From Fictibacillus arsenicus (GTDB taxonomy: Bacteria > Bacillota > Bacilli > Bacillales > Fictibacillaceae): a DNA stretch of 64,000 nt. The stretch's first letter is position 1; the number at the start of each line of letters is the position of its first letter. Below are positions 45,448 through 56,523 of this stretch, one piece after another. The notes under the pieces were generated by a model, which searched no databases, was not told the origin of the DNA, and was given only the letters and a program-made list of their open reading frames with translations. Where the stretch lies: contig NZ_MQMF01000001.1 in assembly GCF_001999465.1 (NCBI RefSeq), forward strand, positions 62,001-126,000, read 5' to 3'. The translations under genes and the position numbers were made by a program.

Positions 45448-47631
45448 CTATTGCATGATACGTCTTACAGCATAGATGTCCGGAATCCGCTTAATACGTT
45501 CAACAACTTTTTGCAGATGACTAACATTGTGAATGGAAATAGACATACTGATTGTGGCCATCTTATTTCGGTCTGACTTCCCGCTTACAGCCGTAATGTT
45601 TGTTTTTGTTTCCGCAACAGCGTGAAGGACTTCATTAAGCAGACCTCTTCTGTCAAATCCATTGATCTCAATGTCAACATTATAATTCTTCGGCTGTTCA
45701 AGATTGCCTTCCCATTCAACCGGAAGCAATCGCACTTGAGCATCTTCATTGTGGACATTGACACAATCTTCACGATGGACAGAAACGCCGCGCCCTTTTG
45801 TGATATATCCGACAATTTCATCACCAGGTACAGGGTTACAGCATTTAGATAAACGAATAAGCATGTTATCGATGCCTTTAACCACGATACCCGAGTCCGT
45901 TCTTCTTTTTACTTCAGGCTTATCTGCCGAATCCCTGATTGCATCCAGAAGTTCTGAATTATCAGGATCCTGCTCTTTTTTACGCCGGACTTTATCGGTT
46001 AAGCGAGTAGCGATTTGTGCTGCGGTAATGCCATTATAGCCAACAGCCGCGTACATATCTTCCTCGCCTGCAAAATTATATTTTTGAGCAACATATTGCA
46101 GGTTTTCAGATGTGAAAATTTCTTTTAGATCATAGCCGCGGTTCTTGATTTCTTTTTCAACAAGCTCTTTCCCTTTAGCTACGTTCTCTTCTCTTTTCTC
46201 ACGTTTAAACCATTGGCGGATCTTATTCTTCGCATGAGAACTTTGAGTAATTTTAAGCCAATCCTGGCTGGGACCATAAGAATGTTTGCTCGTTAAAATC
46301 TCAATAATATCTCCAGTTTTCAAGCGGTAATCCAGTGTAACCATCTTTCCATTTACTTTGGCACCAATACACCTGTTCCCGATTTCAGTATGAATGCGGT
46401 AAGCAAAGTCAATTGGCACAGATCCAGACGGCAGTTCATAAACATCACCTTTAGGAGTGAAAACAAAGACCATGTCTGAGAATAGGTCCACTTTTAACGA
46501 TTCCATAAACTCTTCCGCATCAACAACATCGTTCTGCCATTCTAATATTTCACGAAACCAAGTCAATTTATTTTCAAAAGAGCTGACAGGAGCTTTTGTA
46601 GCTCCCTCTTTATAAGCCCAGTGTGCAGCAATCCCGTATTCTGCTACACGGTGCATATCTGAAGTACGGATCTGGACTTCAAGCGGATCGCCTTTAGGTC
46701 CGATTACAGTAGTATGCAGTGACTGATACATATTTGCTTTTGGCATAGCGATATAATCTTTAAAACGGCCAGGCATAGGTTTATAGCACGTATGAATAAT
46801 ACCCAGTGCCGCATAGCAGTCTTTAATATTCTGGACGATAATCCGAACAGCAAGAAGATCATAGATCTCATTGAACTGTTTGCCTTGCTTCGCCATCTTC
46901 CGGTAAATGCTATATATGTGCTTTGGTCTTCCAGAAATATCAACAGTAATCTGGACTTCCTTCAGCTTGGACTTCATCTCGTCCATTACTTGCTGAACAT
47001 ATTCTTCACGCTCAGCGCGTTTTTGCTGCATCAAATTTACGATCCTATAATATTGCTGAGGATTTAGGTATCTCAAAGAAACGTCTTCTAGCTCCCACTT
47101 AATCGTCGAAATACCAAGACGATGAGCGAGCGGAGCGAAGATTTCCAAAGTTTCGTTCGCTTTTTGTATCTGTTTTTCTTTTGGCATATGTTTTAGCGTA
47201 CGCATATTATGAAGCCGGTCGGCGAGCTTAATTAAAATACAGCGTATATCCTGTGCCATCGCAACAAACATTTTCCTATGGTTCTCTGCTTGCTGTTCTT
47301 CTTTGGACTTAAACTTAATCTTTTTAAGTTTTGTAACACCATCAACCAGCATAGCCACTTCTTCGTTAAATTGATTAGAAATGTCCTTTAATGTGATGGA
47401 CGTATCCTCAACAACATCATGAAGAAACCCTGCTGCTACTGTTACAGGATCCATTTGCAGGTTCACCAGAATACCTGCTACTTCAACAGGATGGTGGATA
47501 TACGGCTCTCCGGATTTACGGAATTGTCCTTCGTGCGCACTTTTTGCGTATTCATAAGCCTTTGTTATAAAAGCGATATCGTCTTTTGACAGATAGCTTT
47601 CCGCTTTTTGCAACACTTGCTCAATCGTCAT
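45448..47631 (-). CDS. relA: Bifunctional (p)ppGpp synthetase/hydrolase Rel
   Basis: A 727-residue RSH enzyme. Domains in order: HD hydrolase (HDVVED at 71-76), synthetase (DLLAVRIIV, then [14 protein letters not shown], about 240-330), TGS ([20 protein letters not shown], about 390-450), helical and zinc-finger-like region with [13 protein letters not shown], and a C-terminal ACT domain (about 655-727). Both active sites look intact. It makes and degrades the stringent-response alarmone upon amino acid starvation, sensed on the ribosome. It lies between apt and dtd as in B. subtilis. Confidence 0.97.
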   Translation of the reverse strand: MTIEQVLQKAESYLSKDDIAFITKAYEYAKSAHEGQFRKSGEPYIHHPVEVAGILVNLQMDPVTVAAGFLHDVVEDTSITLKDISNQFNEEVAMLVDGVTKLKKIKFKSKEEQQAENHRKMFVAMAQDIRCILIKLADRLHNMRTLKHMPKEKQIQKANETLEIFAPLAHRLGISTIKWELEDVSLRYLNPQQYYRIVNLMQQKRAEREEYVQQVMDEMKSKLKEVQITVDISGRPKHIYSIYRKMAKQGKQFNEIYDLLAVRIIVQNIKDCYAALGIIHTCYKPMPGRFKDYIAMPKANMYQSLHTTVIGPKGDPLEVQIRTSDMHRVAEYGIAAHWAYKEGATKAPVSSFENKLTWFREILEWQNDVVDAEEFMESLKVDLFSDMVFVFTPKGDVYELPSGSVPIDFAYRIHTEIGNRCIGAKVNGKMVTLDYRLKTGDIIEILTSKHSYGPSQDWLKITQSSHAKNKIRQWFKREKREENVAKGKELVEKEIKNRGYDLKEIFTSENLQYVAQKYNFAGEEDMYAAVGYNGITAAQIATRLTDKVRRKKEQDPDNSELLDAIRDSADKPEVKRRTDSGIVVKGIDNMLIRLSKCCNPVPGDEIVGYITKGRGVSVHREDCVNVHNEDAQVRLLPVEWEGNLEQPKNYNVDIEINGFDRRGLLNEVLHAVAETKTNITAVSGKSDRNKMATISMSISIHNVSHLQKVVERIKRIPDIYAVRRIMQ

Positions 47632-47749
47632 GGAATCACCTTACGTTGTCATTGTATATTGCTTCTATTATCGTTAAATTGAACCCTCATGTAAAGCGAA
47701 AAACGAAATTTGTCGAATGAATGGGCAATTTTTGTGACAGGAATGTAAA

Positions 47750-47776
47750 AAAGAGCACAAAACTAGTGCTCTTTCT
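47750..47776 (-). terminator. Intrinsic terminator of apt
   Basis: AAAGAGCAC (47750-47758) pairs with GTGCTCTTT (47766-47774). T-rich DNA follows on the minus strand. It separates apt from rel. Confidence 0.8.
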
Positions 47777-47784
47777 CTTTAAAC

Positions 47785-48297
47785 TTAGTATTGGGTTAAT
47801 GTGAAAATATCATAACCTTTAAGCTTACTGCGGCCATCTAAATAAGTTAATTCAATCATAAATGCAATCCCAGCAACAATTCCGCCAAGCTCTTCAACAA
47901 GCTTGATCGTTGCTTCGATCGTTCCGCCAGTTGCCAGCAAATCGTCAGTAATCAACACTTTTTGTCCTGGCTTGATAGCATCTTTATGCATAGTAAGCAC
48001 ATCCTTGCCATATTCAAGACCATAATCAACTTTGATCACTTCGCGCGGAAGTTTGCCTTCTTTACGCACAGGAACAAATCCTAATCCGAGCGTGTATGCA
48101 ACCGGACAGCCTACAATAAACCCTCGTGCTTCAGGTCCGACAATAACATCAACATCTTTTTCTTTAGCATATACTGCAATATCATCCATCGCTTTTTTAT
48201 ATACTGCACCATCTGACATAAGAGATGTAATATCTTTAAAGCGGATACCTTCGATCGGAAAATCATTTACTACTGAAATATACGGCTTATAATCCAT
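47785..48297 (-). CDS. apt: Adenine phosphoribosyltransferase
   Basis: A 170-residue PRTase type I protein. PRPP is bound by [19 protein letters not shown] (about 120-138). The N-terminal [15 protein letters not shown] and [15 protein letters not shown] are typical of Apt. It converts adenine and PRPP to AMP. CAGGAGG precedes ATG 48297. It is 20 bases downstream of recJ. Confidence 0.96.
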   Translation of the reverse strand: MDYKPYISVVNDFPIEGIRFKDITSLMSDGAVYKKAMDDIAVYAKEKDVDVIVGPEARGFIVGCPVAYTLGLGFVPVRKEGKLPREVIKVDYGLEYGKDVLTMHKDAIKPGQKVLITDDLLATGGTIEATIKLVEELGGIVAGIAFMIELTYLDGRSKLKGYDIFTLTQY

Positions 48298-48317
48298 GAA
48301 TCTTTGCCTCCTGAAAA

Positions 48318-50669
48318 TTACAAACTCGCTCTTGGCCGAGTTTGCTCTGCAAACCAGCTTTTTAATGAATGATAAGAAGAATAAACGAGCTGATTTTCTA
48401 TGTCTGCCTGTTCAAACTTTTTCTGATAAGTTTCAGAACTATCAAGTTCTTTTTTACCTGGTTCACTATTTATTGTAATTACACCATTGTCTATTGTAAC
48501 AAAATCCAGCTCAAAAAACACCTGTGACATAAAATCTATTGTTTCTTTAGACCAGCCTTTCCATCTTGCCAGTTCTGTACCATCCTTCTTAGCATCGAAT
48601 TTTTTTCTTTTAGCCAAGAAACCGTAGTACCATTTAAAATGCTCTCTTTTAGGCAATGTTGTAAAAAAGTGGTCTGTGTTTTGGTGAAAAACAGCATAGA
48701 TCCTAGCAGGCTCACCTTTTGTTTCAAGAATCTCGGCAAACTTTGCAAGTGAGTGAGGAACATCTAAGAAGACAATGAACTTATTATTAAAAAAGTCATT
48801 TTGAAGTCCTGCTAATTCTTCTCCATTTATAGTTTGCGTAGACAAGCTCTCCAATCCCAACTCTGTCAATGTATGATGATTGAATGTTACATAGTGTGTT
48901 TTTGCTTTTGGCAAATCTTTCAGCCTTTTTCCTGCATCTTTTAAACCTCGATAATCAAACAGCTGGAAATGTGAAACTGAAAGGTCTTCCAGCAGCATTT
49001 GAGGTTTTCTGTATCCATTCCATTCGTTCAGCTGTATTTGACCAACTAAAGAAAGCATAGAATAAGGCGTTATCTCATCAAGTAAATTCCCTTTTTGAAA
49101 TCCAATACAGTCCAGGACAGACATCTCGCCATTTCCAACTTGTAATTTGAGATGGGTAGACTGACTTCCTATTTTTTTCATCTCCCGGATAGGCACTTGT
49201 TCTATGAGCACCCTTGGTGAAGGATTACCTATACCAAAAGGAGCCAGCGTACTAAGCATCTCCACTGTATCTAAAGAAATCTCATCTAAAGAAGCTGTTA
49301 GATCGATCATAGTTACCGGCAAGAAATCTTCTGGCTTTAGAATTTCTTTCGCTTGTTTTACTAACCGCTCTCTGAGAATGCCGACATCATCAAAAGCCAA
49401 TGTCATACCTGCTGCCATCGGATGTCCTCCAAAGTGAGGAAGGATGTCGCGGGACTCAGAAAGATTTTCAAACATATCAAAGCCTTGTATGCTTCTTGCT
49501 GACCCTTTTGCTGTTCCTTTTTCAGGGTCTAGACACAACACGATGGTAGGGCGGTAGAATTTCTCTACAAGTCTTGATGCAACGATTCCGATTACACCGG
49601 GATTCCAGCCTTCTTTCGCTAGCACTAGCACTTCATTCTCTTCAGGAGGAAAACTCTCTTCCACCATGGCAATCGCTTCTTTTGTTATTTCATTTACTAT
49701 CGCCTGACGTTCTTTATTAACAGAATCAATTTCTTCAGCCAGCATAGCTGATTGGTCACGATCCTTTGAAGTAAACAGTTCAACTACAGGCATAGCTGAT
49801 CCAAGCCTCCCTGCAGCATTTACTCGAGGACCAACAGCAAATCCAACATCTTCTGCAGTTAATTCTTTTTCATAAAGTCCTGCAACTTTTAAAAGTTCCT
49901 GCAAGCCTATTTTGTCTGTTTTTGATAAAGCTTCAATTCCAAGCTTAGCTATGATTCTATTTTCATCTACCAAAGGAACAAGATCTGCAATGGTTCCTAT
50001 ACAGGCATAATCTAACAAGTGCATGGGCGGATTTCCGTGTAAGGCATGAGCTACTTTAAACGCGACACCAACACCAGCAAGACCAGAAAATGGGTATGTA
50101 CATCCTGGTTTTTTCGGGTTAATAATGCTATAAGCATCTGGAAGTACAGGCGGAGCCTCATGATGATCAGTTATAATGAAATCTAGCCCGATTTCTTTTG
50201 CGACTGCTGCTTCATGAACAGCTGAAATTCCGGTATCCACTGTAACGACAAGTGTATACCCGTCATCCTTTGCTTTTCTTAAAGCAGGCTCATTTGGACC
50301 ATAGCCTTCGGTAAACCGATTTGGAATATAATAATCAAAATCTGCACCTAATTCTTTCAGTGCATAGTACATAACAGTTGTACTGCTTACTCCGTCTGCA
50401 TCATAGTCACCAAAAATAAGGATCTTTTCGTTCGATTCAACCGCTTTATGTATCCGATCAACACTCTCTTTCATCCCATCTAATAAAAATGGGTCATGAA
50501 ATTGATTTGTATCTATTTTTAAAAAGGCTTGAGCTTTCTCTATAGAATCTATCCCTCTTATCGTCAATAGATTTGCAATCAACAGTGGAATATCCATTTC
50601 TTGCGATAACCATTTTGCCTTTTCTTCCGAAGTTTCTTGAATCTTCCACCTCGTTCTTGGCTCCAGCAT
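48318..50669 (-). CDS. recJ: Single-stranded-DNA-specific exonuclease RecJ
   Basis: About 783 residues from ATG 50669 ([14 protein letters not shown]), following AGAGGTG. The DHH phosphoesterase core has [20 protein letters not shown] and [11 protein letters not shown], plus the DHHA1 motif [11 protein letters not shown]. An OB domain and the longer C-terminal domain of Bacillus RecJ follow. It degrades single-stranded DNA 5'-3' in recombination and mismatch repair. It lies between secF and apt. Confidence 0.96.
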   Translation of the reverse strand: MLEPRTRWKIQETSEEKAKWLSQEMDIPLLIANLLTIRGIDSIEKAQAFLKIDTNQFHDPFLLDGMKESVDRIHKAVESNEKILIFGDYDADGVSSTTVMYYALKELGADFDYYIPNRFTEGYGPNEPALRKAKDDGYTLVVTVDTGISAVHEAAVAKEIGLDFIITDHHEAPPVLPDAYSIINPKKPGCTYPFSGLAGVGVAFKVAHALHGNPPMHLLDYACIGTIADLVPLVDENRIIAKLGIEALSKTDKIGLQELLKVAGLYEKELTAEDVGFAVGPRVNAAGRLGSAMPVVELFTSKDRDQSAMLAEEIDSVNKERQAIVNEITKEAIAMVEESFPPEENEVLVLAKEGWNPGVIGIVASRLVEKFYRPTIVLCLDPEKGTAKGSARSIQGFDMFENLSESRDILPHFGGHPMAAGMTLAFDDVGILRERLVKQAKEILKPEDFLPVTMIDLTASLDEISLDTVEMLSTLAPFGIGNPSPRVLIEQVPIREMKKIGSQSTHLKLQVGNGEMSVLDCIGFQKGNLLDEITPYSMLSLVGQIQLNEWNGYRKPQMLLEDLSVSHFQLFDYRGLKDAGKRLKDLPKAKTHYVTFNHHTLTELGLESLSTQTINGEELAGLQNDFFNNKFIVFLDVPHSLAKFAEILETKGEPARIYAVFHQNTDHFFTTLPKREHFKWYYGFLAKRKKFDAKKDGTELARWKGWSKETIDFMSQVFFELDFVTIDNGVITINSEPGKKELDSSETYQKKFEQADIENQLVYSSYHSLKSWFAEQTRPRASL

Positions 50670-50741
50670 AAAAATCACCTCTTAACCTATTCATTATACA
50701 AAACAGGATAAGAGGTGACAATTTATGAATCGATATTTCAT

Positions 50742-51650
50742 TTAGATTTCTGGTTCTGATTCAACAGGACGCGACTTTTTACTCTTCATCTGCCTTGACT
50801 TAAGTACATACCAAAGCTGTGAAGCTATAAAGATCGAAGAATAAGCACCAAACGCTAATCCGATTAAAAGTGCAATTGAGAAGTTACGGATTGAATCAGC
50901 ACCGAATATTAACAAAGCTACCGCTGCAATAATAACTGTAAGAACAGTATTTATTGAACGGGTAAGTGTTTCTCGAATACTTCTATTAACGATCTCAGCT
51001 AGCTTTTCTTGTGTTTTAACTTTTTCTAGCTTCATGTTCTCACGTATCCTGTCAAACGTTACAATCGTATCATTAATAGAATAACCTACGATTGTTAATA
51101 CAGCTGCAATAAACGGAAGATCCACCTCAAGGCGAAGGATGCTGAATACCGCTATTATCATGAATGCATCATGAAGCAATGCAGTTACAGCTGAAATTGC
51201 CATCGACCACTCAAATCGGAAAGCAACATAAATGATAATTCCAACTGATGCAATCAACACAGCGATTAGCGCATTTTGAGCAAGTTCACGGCCAACTGTC
51301 GGCGTAACGGTACTGACACTTGGTGACTCTCCATATTTTTCTTCAAAATGTGTGTTCAATTTTGCGATTTCTTCTTTTGATAAAACACCTTTAAAAGCAA
51401 CGTTTGCTTGATCGTTATTTCCTGCAAGCACAACGGATTCAGGTTCAAGACCCAATGACTTAAATTCTTCCTCTACTCTTTCGTTTGTAAGCGTCTCATT
51501 TGCTTGAATGTTTACACGTGATCCGCTTTCAAAGTCAATACCAAGTTTAAGACCAATGGTTAACAAAAAGATGATTCCTGCAGCTGTCAGGAGAGCAGAG
51601 ATAATAAAGTAAAGGTTTCTGTTTTTTACAAAGTCGTAATTAAAGCTCAC
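50742..51650 (-). CDS. secF: Protein translocase subunit SecF (separate gene)
   Basis: About 302 residues from GTG 51650 (MSFNYDFVKNRNLYF), with AAAGGAGA 10 bases upstream. It has six membrane helices. The first periplasmic loop starts IDFESGSRVNIQ; helix 4 and 5 regions carry VGYSINDTIVTFDRIRENM and RSINTVLTVIIAAVALLIFG, the SecF hallmarks. With SecD it uses proton motive force to aid protein export. It overlaps secD by 11 bases in another frame. B. subtilis has one fused SecDF. Confidence 0.95.
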   Translation of the reverse strand: MSFNYDFVKNRNLYFIISALLTAAGIIFLLTIGLKLGIDFESGSRVNIQANETLTNERVEEEFKSLGLEPESVVLAGNNDQANVAFKGVLSKEEIAKLNTHFEEKYGESPSVSTVTPTVGRELAQNALIAVLIASVGIIIYVAFRFEWSMAISAVTALLHDAFMIIAVFSILRLEVDLPFIAAVLTIVGYSINDTIVTFDRIRENMKLEKVKTQEKLAEIVNRSIRETLTRSINTVLTVIIAAVALLIFGADSIRNFSIALLIGLAFGAYSSIFIASQLWYVLKSRQMKSKKSRPVESEPEI

Positions 51651-52956
51651 GGATGTCACTCTCCTTTACACCGAACAAACCTGGCTTCTTATCCATTAAT
51701 CGGGACTGTACCCATAACCCCAGAAACAATCTAGTCCCGAATACGGCAGTGATAAAACTTGCCAGTACAGAAATGATTAACACTAATGCAAACCCTTTTA
51801 CTGAACTTGTTCCATAAGCAAATAGAACAGCTGCTGCAAGTATTGTAGTGATATTAGCATCAAAAATGGTTGTGAACGAACGGCGGTTACCAGCTTTAAA
51901 AGCACTTAAAACAGATTTACCGCTTTTTAATTCTTCCTTAATTCGCTCATATGTGATGATGTTTGCATCTACAGCCATACCTACACCTAAGATAAGAGCA
52001 GCGATACCCGGCAGAGTTAATACTCCATTCATCAAGTAGAAGATAGCTAAAATTAAATAGATATAAATGGTTAATGTTAGTACTGCAATAATTCCTGGTA
52101 CGCGATAGAAAATCAGCATGAACAAGAATATTGCAGCTATACCGATAAATCCTGCAAAGATTGTTTCATCCAAGGCTTTTTCTCCAAATTTAGCACCAAC
52201 AGAAGTGGAATAGATCTCATCCAGTTTAACAGGGAGTGCACCAGCGTTTAAAATTTTTGCCAGACTTTGTGCCTCTTCAACTGAGAATTGACCTGTTATT
52301 GTTACATCTTCCTGAGTCAGTACTTCATTAACATAAGGAGCAGAAATATATTTTGGCTCTTTTCCACCCATCTCTTTTTTAACTTCTTCTTTAAATGAGT
52401 CCCCTTTTTCATAATCCAGCCAGATGACTAAACGGTTTTCTCCTTGGGGCTGGCGGTTTAGGATCTCTTCTGTTATTTCAGCAAATTTATCAGCATCTTT
52501 AAGCTTTAAAGACACGATTGGTTTATTGCTGTTCGGTTCAAATGTTTGTTTTGCTCCGTTCCCCTTCAGATCGGAACCATCAAGGAGCACTTTATCATCA
52601 ACATCGCGGAATGTTAGTTCAGCTTGTGTAGACAATAGTTCCCTGGCTTTGTTCTGATCTGAAACACCAGCAAGCTGTACACGGATACGGTTATCCCCTT
52701 CGATCTGGATCTCAGGTTCTGATACTCCAAGAACATTGATACGGCTGTTTAATGCTTCAACAGTACTCTTTAGCGTATCTTCTGTAACCTTTTGACCTTT
52801 TTTGACTGGCTTTACTTCATAAAGCACTTCAAACCCGCCTTGAAGGTCAAGCCCGAGCTTTGTACCTTTTACAATCTTTTCTGTTGTTAGCCCTATAAGT
52901 GCGGCAAACATGAGAAGCACCACAAAAAAGATAACAATCTTACTTCGTTTTACCAC
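51640..52956 (-). CDS. secD: Protein translocase subunit SecD (separate gene)
   Basis: A 438-residue protein starting at GTG 52956 after AAGGAGG. The sequence LGLDLQGGFEVLYEV follows helix 1, then the P1 head and base domains (about 45-250). Helices 2-6 include LILGVGMAVDANIITYERIKEEL with the conserved Asp. The protein ends cleanly in a charged tail (GVKESDIREL), so both halves look complete and the split is not an obvious frameshift. It forms the SecDF complex with SecF. Confidence 0.95.
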   Translation of the reverse strand: MVKRSKIVIFFVVLLMFAALIGLTTEKIVKGTKLGLDLQGGFEVLYEVKPVKKGQKVTEDTLKSTVEALNSRINVLGVSEPEIQIEGDNRIRVQLAGVSDQNKARELLSTQAELTFRDVDDKVLLDGSDLKGNGAKQTFEPNSNKPIVSLKLKDADKFAEITEEILNRQPQGENRLVIWLDYEKGDSFKEEVKKEMGGKEPKYISAPYVNEVLTQEDVTITGQFSVEEAQSLAKILNAGALPVKLDEIYSTSVGAKFGEKALDETIFAGFIGIAAIFLFMLIFYRVPGIIAVLTLTIYIYLILAIFYLMNGVLTLPGIAALILGVGMAVDANIITYERIKEELKSGKSVLSAFKAGNRRSFTTIFDANITTILAAAVLFAYGTSSVKGFALVLIISVLASFITAVFGTRLFLGLWVQSRLMDKKPGLFGVKESDIREL

Positions 52957-53125
52957 TTCGAGAAACCTCCTTCATGCTGCATCAAAAAACAACACTATGT
53001 ATAAGTACGAATACTAATCCTTCCCATTATAGCGATTGTTGTTTTTTTCTGTCAATTTGTCCTGGGAATATTCATAAATAAAACAAAAAATGGATGGCTA
53101 GAAGCATCACTTTTTAGGTCATGCC

Positions 53126-53385
53126 TCTGTTGCTCAAGTAAGCAGTTGATTTCCGCTCCAGGATACTCGCTTTCCGCGGGGCGTGCGGTGAGCCTCGATG
53201 AATGATATAAAGTGATGCTCCTGCGTCTACTAGACAATCCTGCCGAAGCGAACTTCCTCGTCGCATGCCTTGCGAGAAGAATAGTCAGGTAGCTGGCACA
53301 CTGATCCCGACGGAGTCTCGCACCTTGCGCTCCAATCAACTTGTCAATGAAGAGAATAAAAATACCTCAATAGCACCAATCATTA
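53126..53385 (-). repeat. REP-like palindromic repeat, copy 7 (long, diverged)
   Basis: Left end TGTTGCTCAAGTAAGCAGTT, core CTTTCCGCGGGGCGTGCGGT, then the insert found in copies 2 and 3 (CTCCTGCGTCTAC, CTTCCTCGTCGCATGCCT) and a right end GAGTCTCGCACCTTGCGCTC, ending CAATAGCACCAATC. It has more changes than other copies. It lies in the 577-base gene-free gap 52957-53533 between secD and comN; the rest of the gap shows only the comN terminator. Confidence 0.82.
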
Positions 53386-53484
53386 GTGATATGAGTGTTT
53401 ATTCAATGAGGATAATTTGGCCAAAAACTTTTGTAAGTTAGCTGGAATCCGAGGATTTTATATATTTTTATTTTGTAAAAATAA

Positions 53485-53533
53485 AAAATTGGGCTGCCAA
53501 AAGTAAGTTTACCTTACTTTTAGAAAGCCCCTT
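53485..53533 (-). terminator. Intrinsic terminator of comN
   Basis: GGGCT (53491-53495) with AGCCC (53526-53530) and the inner arms AAAAGTAAG (53499-53507) / CTTACTTTT (53513-53521) form a long stem. T-rich DNA follows on the minus strand. Confidence 0.82.
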
Positions 53534-53788
53534 TTATTTCTTTGCGTCCTCTTTATAGGACTGGATCGTAAGCCAAGTCATAAAATCATTAAGTGAAAGT
53601 GACAAAATGTAATCTACTAGTATGTGCAGACGAGGATCTTCTTTCTTTTTCTTTAACCTTGCCAAAACACAATTCCAAATCTCTTCCTCAGTAACACTTT
53701 CATATCCCATATAATGAAATTCCTCTTTTTTACTCTTAACTGCGGGCTGAACTTCATCTTTCCATTCTGTAAAATGTATGTTTTCCAT
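53534..53788 (-). CDS. comN: Post-transcriptional regulator ComN-like (YrzD)
   Basis: About 84 residues from ATG 53788 (MENIHFTEWKDEVQPAV), after AAGGAGAG. It carries SVTEEEIWNCVLARLKKKK, then LHILVDYILSLSLNDFMTWLT, close to the ComN pattern. In B. subtilis ComN acts on comE mRNA and is encoded between secDF and spoVB, exactly this position. It is divergent from spoVB with less than 100 bases between start codons. Confidence 0.85.
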   Translation of the reverse strand: MENIHFTEWKDEVQPAVKSKKEEFHYMGYESVTEEEIWNCVLARLKKKKEDPRLHILVDYILSLSLNDFMTWLTIQSYKEDAKK

Positions 53789-53885
53789 ATTTACACTCTC
53801 CTTCAAAATGAAACAAGCTGTCATGATGGTTCACTCATCATGCATATAGTTAATTATGAGATTGTCCCAGAAAGGACAGGTTAAC

Positions 53886-55436
53886 ATGACTAAACAAACA
53901 CTCGTACAAGGAACTTTATTGCTAATTTTAGCGGGGCTGATCACGCGAATTCTTGGCTTCGTTAACCGCATTGTTATGGCCAGGGTCATGGGACATGAAG
54001 GTGTCGGACTATACATGATGGCAGTTCCGACTTTTTTGCTTGCTGTAACTCTGACCCGGCTAGGACTTCCCATCGCCATTTCAAAACTCGTCGCTGAAGC
54101 TGATGCAACAGGGGATCGATCAAAGGTAAAGAAAATTTTAATCGTATCGTTAGCGATTACAGGAGTTTTAAGCTTCATTATAACAGTAGGCTTGTTTATT
54201 GCTGCTCCATTGTTGGCCGAGCACTTTTTTACCGACGATCGCACGATATGGCCCTTACTTGCAATAGCACCTGTTGTTCCTGTTGTCGCCGTTTCCTCCG
54301 TCTTGCGGGGGTATTTTCAAGGTCTTCAAAATATGCGGCCATCTGCTTATTCACAGGTCATTGAACAAGTTGTAAGAATCGCCCTGGTTGCACTCCTTAC
54401 AGGATTATTCCTTCCATATGGTGTACATTTCGCTGCAGCCGGAGCCATGATATCTGTAATTATCGGTGAATTGGCTTCTCTCTTATATATGTTTTCTATG
54501 TTCAAAGTTAAAAAGAAGATGCGCATTCGAAAAGGTTTTTTCAAGCAGTTAAAACAAGGCCATCAAACACTTAGGGATTTGTTAAATATCGCACTGCCCA
54601 CCACAGGAAGTCAACTGATTGGATCAGTATCATACTTTTTTGAACCAATCGTTGTTGCTAACAGTTTAGCGATCGCAGGTATTACAACTGCTGTCGCAAC
54701 TGCACAATATGGCGAACTGGCAGGTTACGTAATTCCTTTATTATTTTTACCAACGTTCATAACCTATTCGCTTTCTGTTTCTCTAGTCCCTGCTATCAGT
54801 GAAGCAAACGCACAAAAAAAATACCATCTTATCGAACATAGACTTAATCAGGCATTAAAATTGTCAATGCTTTCAGGTGGTATTGCAGTAGTTATCTTAT
54901 ATGTTTTTGCGGTGCCAATCATGGATTTAATGTACAATTCTCCGGCATCAGCTTCATATGTAAAAATCATGACGCCATTTTTCTTTTTTCTTTATTTTCA
55001 AGGACCTCTTCAAGCCGTTCTTCAGGCACTCGATCTTGCAAGATCCGCTATGATTAACAGCCTAATTGGAGCTCTGGTAAAGCTTGCAGCTATCTTTGCC
55101 CTTGCCACCCGTCCTGAATTCGGCATAATGGGTGCCGCGCTTGCTATCGTCATTAGCATTGTAGTCGTAACATTGCTTCATTTTGCCACCGTTATTAAAG
55201 CGATAAGCTATACGATTGTGATTAAGGATTTTGCATATTCTCTGTTTTCAATATTTATTACAGGAGCAGGTGCAGTCTATCTATATAGGTTCATGATGCC
55301 GAAATTCCCTTCTGTCCAAGGGCTTGTAATATGCGTTACAGCTACATGCGGTATTTATTTATTCACACTCATCTTTTTCAGGCTTTTAGGTAAAGATGAT
55401 CTAAAGCATATACCCATAATCAAAAAATGGGTTTAA
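53886..55436 (+). CDS. spoVB: Stage V sporulation protein B (MurJ/MATE-like exporter family)
   Basis: About 516 residues from ATG 53886 (MTKQTLVQGTLLLILAGLIT), after AGAAAGGACAGG. Fourteen hydrophobic segments cover the whole length. MGHEGVGLYMMAVPTFLLAV and RLGLPIAISKLVAEA are typical of the polysaccharide synthase/SpoVB family. SpoVB is needed for spore cortex peptidoglycan and is thought to move lipid-linked precursors across the outer forespore membrane. Its own terminator follows. Confidence 0.94.
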   Translation: MTKQTLVQGTLLLILAGLITRILGFVNRIVMARVMGHEGVGLYMMAVPTFLLAVTLTRLGLPIAISKLVAEADATGDRSKVKKILIVSLAITGVLSFIITVGLFIAAPLLAEHFFTDDRTIWPLLAIAPVVPVVAVSSVLRGYFQGLQNMRPSAYSQVIEQVVRIALVALLTGLFLPYGVHFAAAGAMISVIIGELASLLYMFSMFKVKKKMRIRKGFFKQLKQGHQTLRDLLNIALPTTGSQLIGSVSYFFEPIVVANSLAIAGITTAVATAQYGELAGYVIPLLFLPTFITYSLSVSLVPAISEANAQKKYHLIEHRLNQALKLSMLSGGIAVVILYVFAVPIMDLMYNSPASASYVKIMTPFFFFLYFQGPLQAVLQALDLARSAMINSLIGALVKLAAIFALATRPEFGIMGAALAIVISIVVVTLLHFATVIKAISYTIVIKDFAYSLFSIFITGAGAVYLYRFMMPKFPSVQGLVICVTATCGIYLFTLIFFRLLGKDDLKHIPIIKKWV

Positions 55437-55463
55437 AACAGCCAATTTAGGCTGTTTTTTCTT
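55437..55463 (+). terminator. Intrinsic terminator of spoVB
   Basis: AACAGCC (55437-55443) pairs with GGCTGTT (55450-55456) followed by six T, immediately after the stop codon. Confidence 0.88.
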
Positions 55464-55469
55464 TGTGCT

Positions 55470-55678
55470 GGTTTCTAAGGATTGTTGCTTTTATGTCATT
55501 TAATACTCTTCATTGACACGTTGATAGGAGTGTAAGACGCGAGACTCCTGCGGGAGAAGCGGGACAGTGAGACACAGCGGGTGCACAGCGACAAGGTGGC
55601 TCACCCCACGCCCCGCGGAAAGGGAGCATCTGAAACGGAAATCAACCACTTACAATCACACCAATGATTGCGAAAACA
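55470..55678 (+). repeat. REP-like palindromic repeat, copy 8 (short form, plus orientation)
   Basis: Left end TTTCTAAGGATTGTTGCTTT, core GCGAGACTCCTGCGGGAGAA and GGCTCACCCCACGCCCCGCG, right end CGGAAATCAACCACTT, then GATTGCGAAAACAGTC. It ends within three bases of the stop codon of the convergent DUF421 gene, as copy 2 does at pepF. Confidence 0.85.
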
Positions 55679-55680
55679 GT

Positions 55681-56340
55681 CTATTTTTTTTCATTCTTTT
55701 CGTCCACGTACAAGGAACCATCCTCATTTAACGTACAGAAAGAAATGCCTTTTATATCTTTAAATCCCGCTTTCTTTAATTCCTGCCTTAGCCAAAATGC
55801 TGTCTTATCGACTTTCTCCAAGTTGTCTTCAAGAACTTTTCCGTCCAGTACAAGAGGAAGGATCATCTGCAGAGGACTTCTTTCAGTATCTTCATTCTTT
55901 TTTATTACTGACAATTTACCCGTCGTTTCTAATACGCCAAATTCGACTTCATTCAGGCTTCTAATATTATTTTCCCTTAACTGCGTTAGTAGATCATCAA
56001 AGTTATACCTCTGTTTTCGCATTTCTTGTTCATCTACTTTTCCTTCTTTAATGATGACAGAAGGTTTCCCGTCAACAAGCTCTCTCATCTTTCTGCTTTT
56101 TAAAGAGATAATCGCCAAGATAAGCTGAATTCCTAGTAAAACAAATATGGAAACCAGGGAATTTACCATTGGAATTTTCGGATCTTCAATCGAAATAACG
56201 GCTAGTTCAGCAATCATGATGGATACTACAAAATCGATCACTGATAATTTACCAATTTCCCTTTTACCCATCATACGAAAAACGACAACAATCAAAAAAT
56301 ATATAAAAAGCGTCCTGAATATAATCGTATATAACTCCAT
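55681..56340 (-). CDS. DUF421 membrane protein (YetF/YrbG-like)
   Basis: About 219 residues from ATG 56340 (MELYTIIFRTLFIYFLIVVV), after GGAAGGAGGGG. Three N-terminal helices are followed by a cytoplasmic domain. FRMMGKREIGKLSVIDFVVS is the DUF421 hallmark, and LVDGKPSVIIKEGKVDEQEM starts the soluble part. The family is of unknown function, often germination- or envelope-related in bacilli. It is convergent with spoVB, with repeat copy 8 abutting its stop codon. Confidence 0.9.
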   Translation of the reverse strand: MELYTIIFRTLFIYFLIVVVFRMMGKREIGKLSVIDFVVSIMIAELAVISIEDPKIPMVNSLVSIFVLLGIQLILAIISLKSRKMRELVDGKPSVIIKEGKVDEQEMRKQRYNFDDLLTQLRENNIRSLNEVEFGVLETTGKLSVIKKNEDTERSPLQMILPLVLDGKVLEDNLEKVDKTAFWLRQELKKAGFKDIKGISFCTLNEDGSLYVDEKNEKK

Positions 56341-56523
56341 AAATTCCCCTCCTTCCATATTATTTTCTTTGTTAGTGTGGCACAGATATGAAAAATAATG
56401 ATACGAAGGTTTTGCCAGTATTGAAATTATGGAAAGTAGAGGGAAAATCAATTGCTTGTACTTCTATTTTTAATTAGAGATGAATAAGGTATATAGAAAG
56501 CTTGCAGGATAAGGAGGATCAAA

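Noticed and set aside
53831-54244. 137-codon minus-strand ORF opposite the start of spoVB
   Set aside because: Shadow of the spoVB coding sequence; it also covers the comN/spoVB intergenic region with no start signal.
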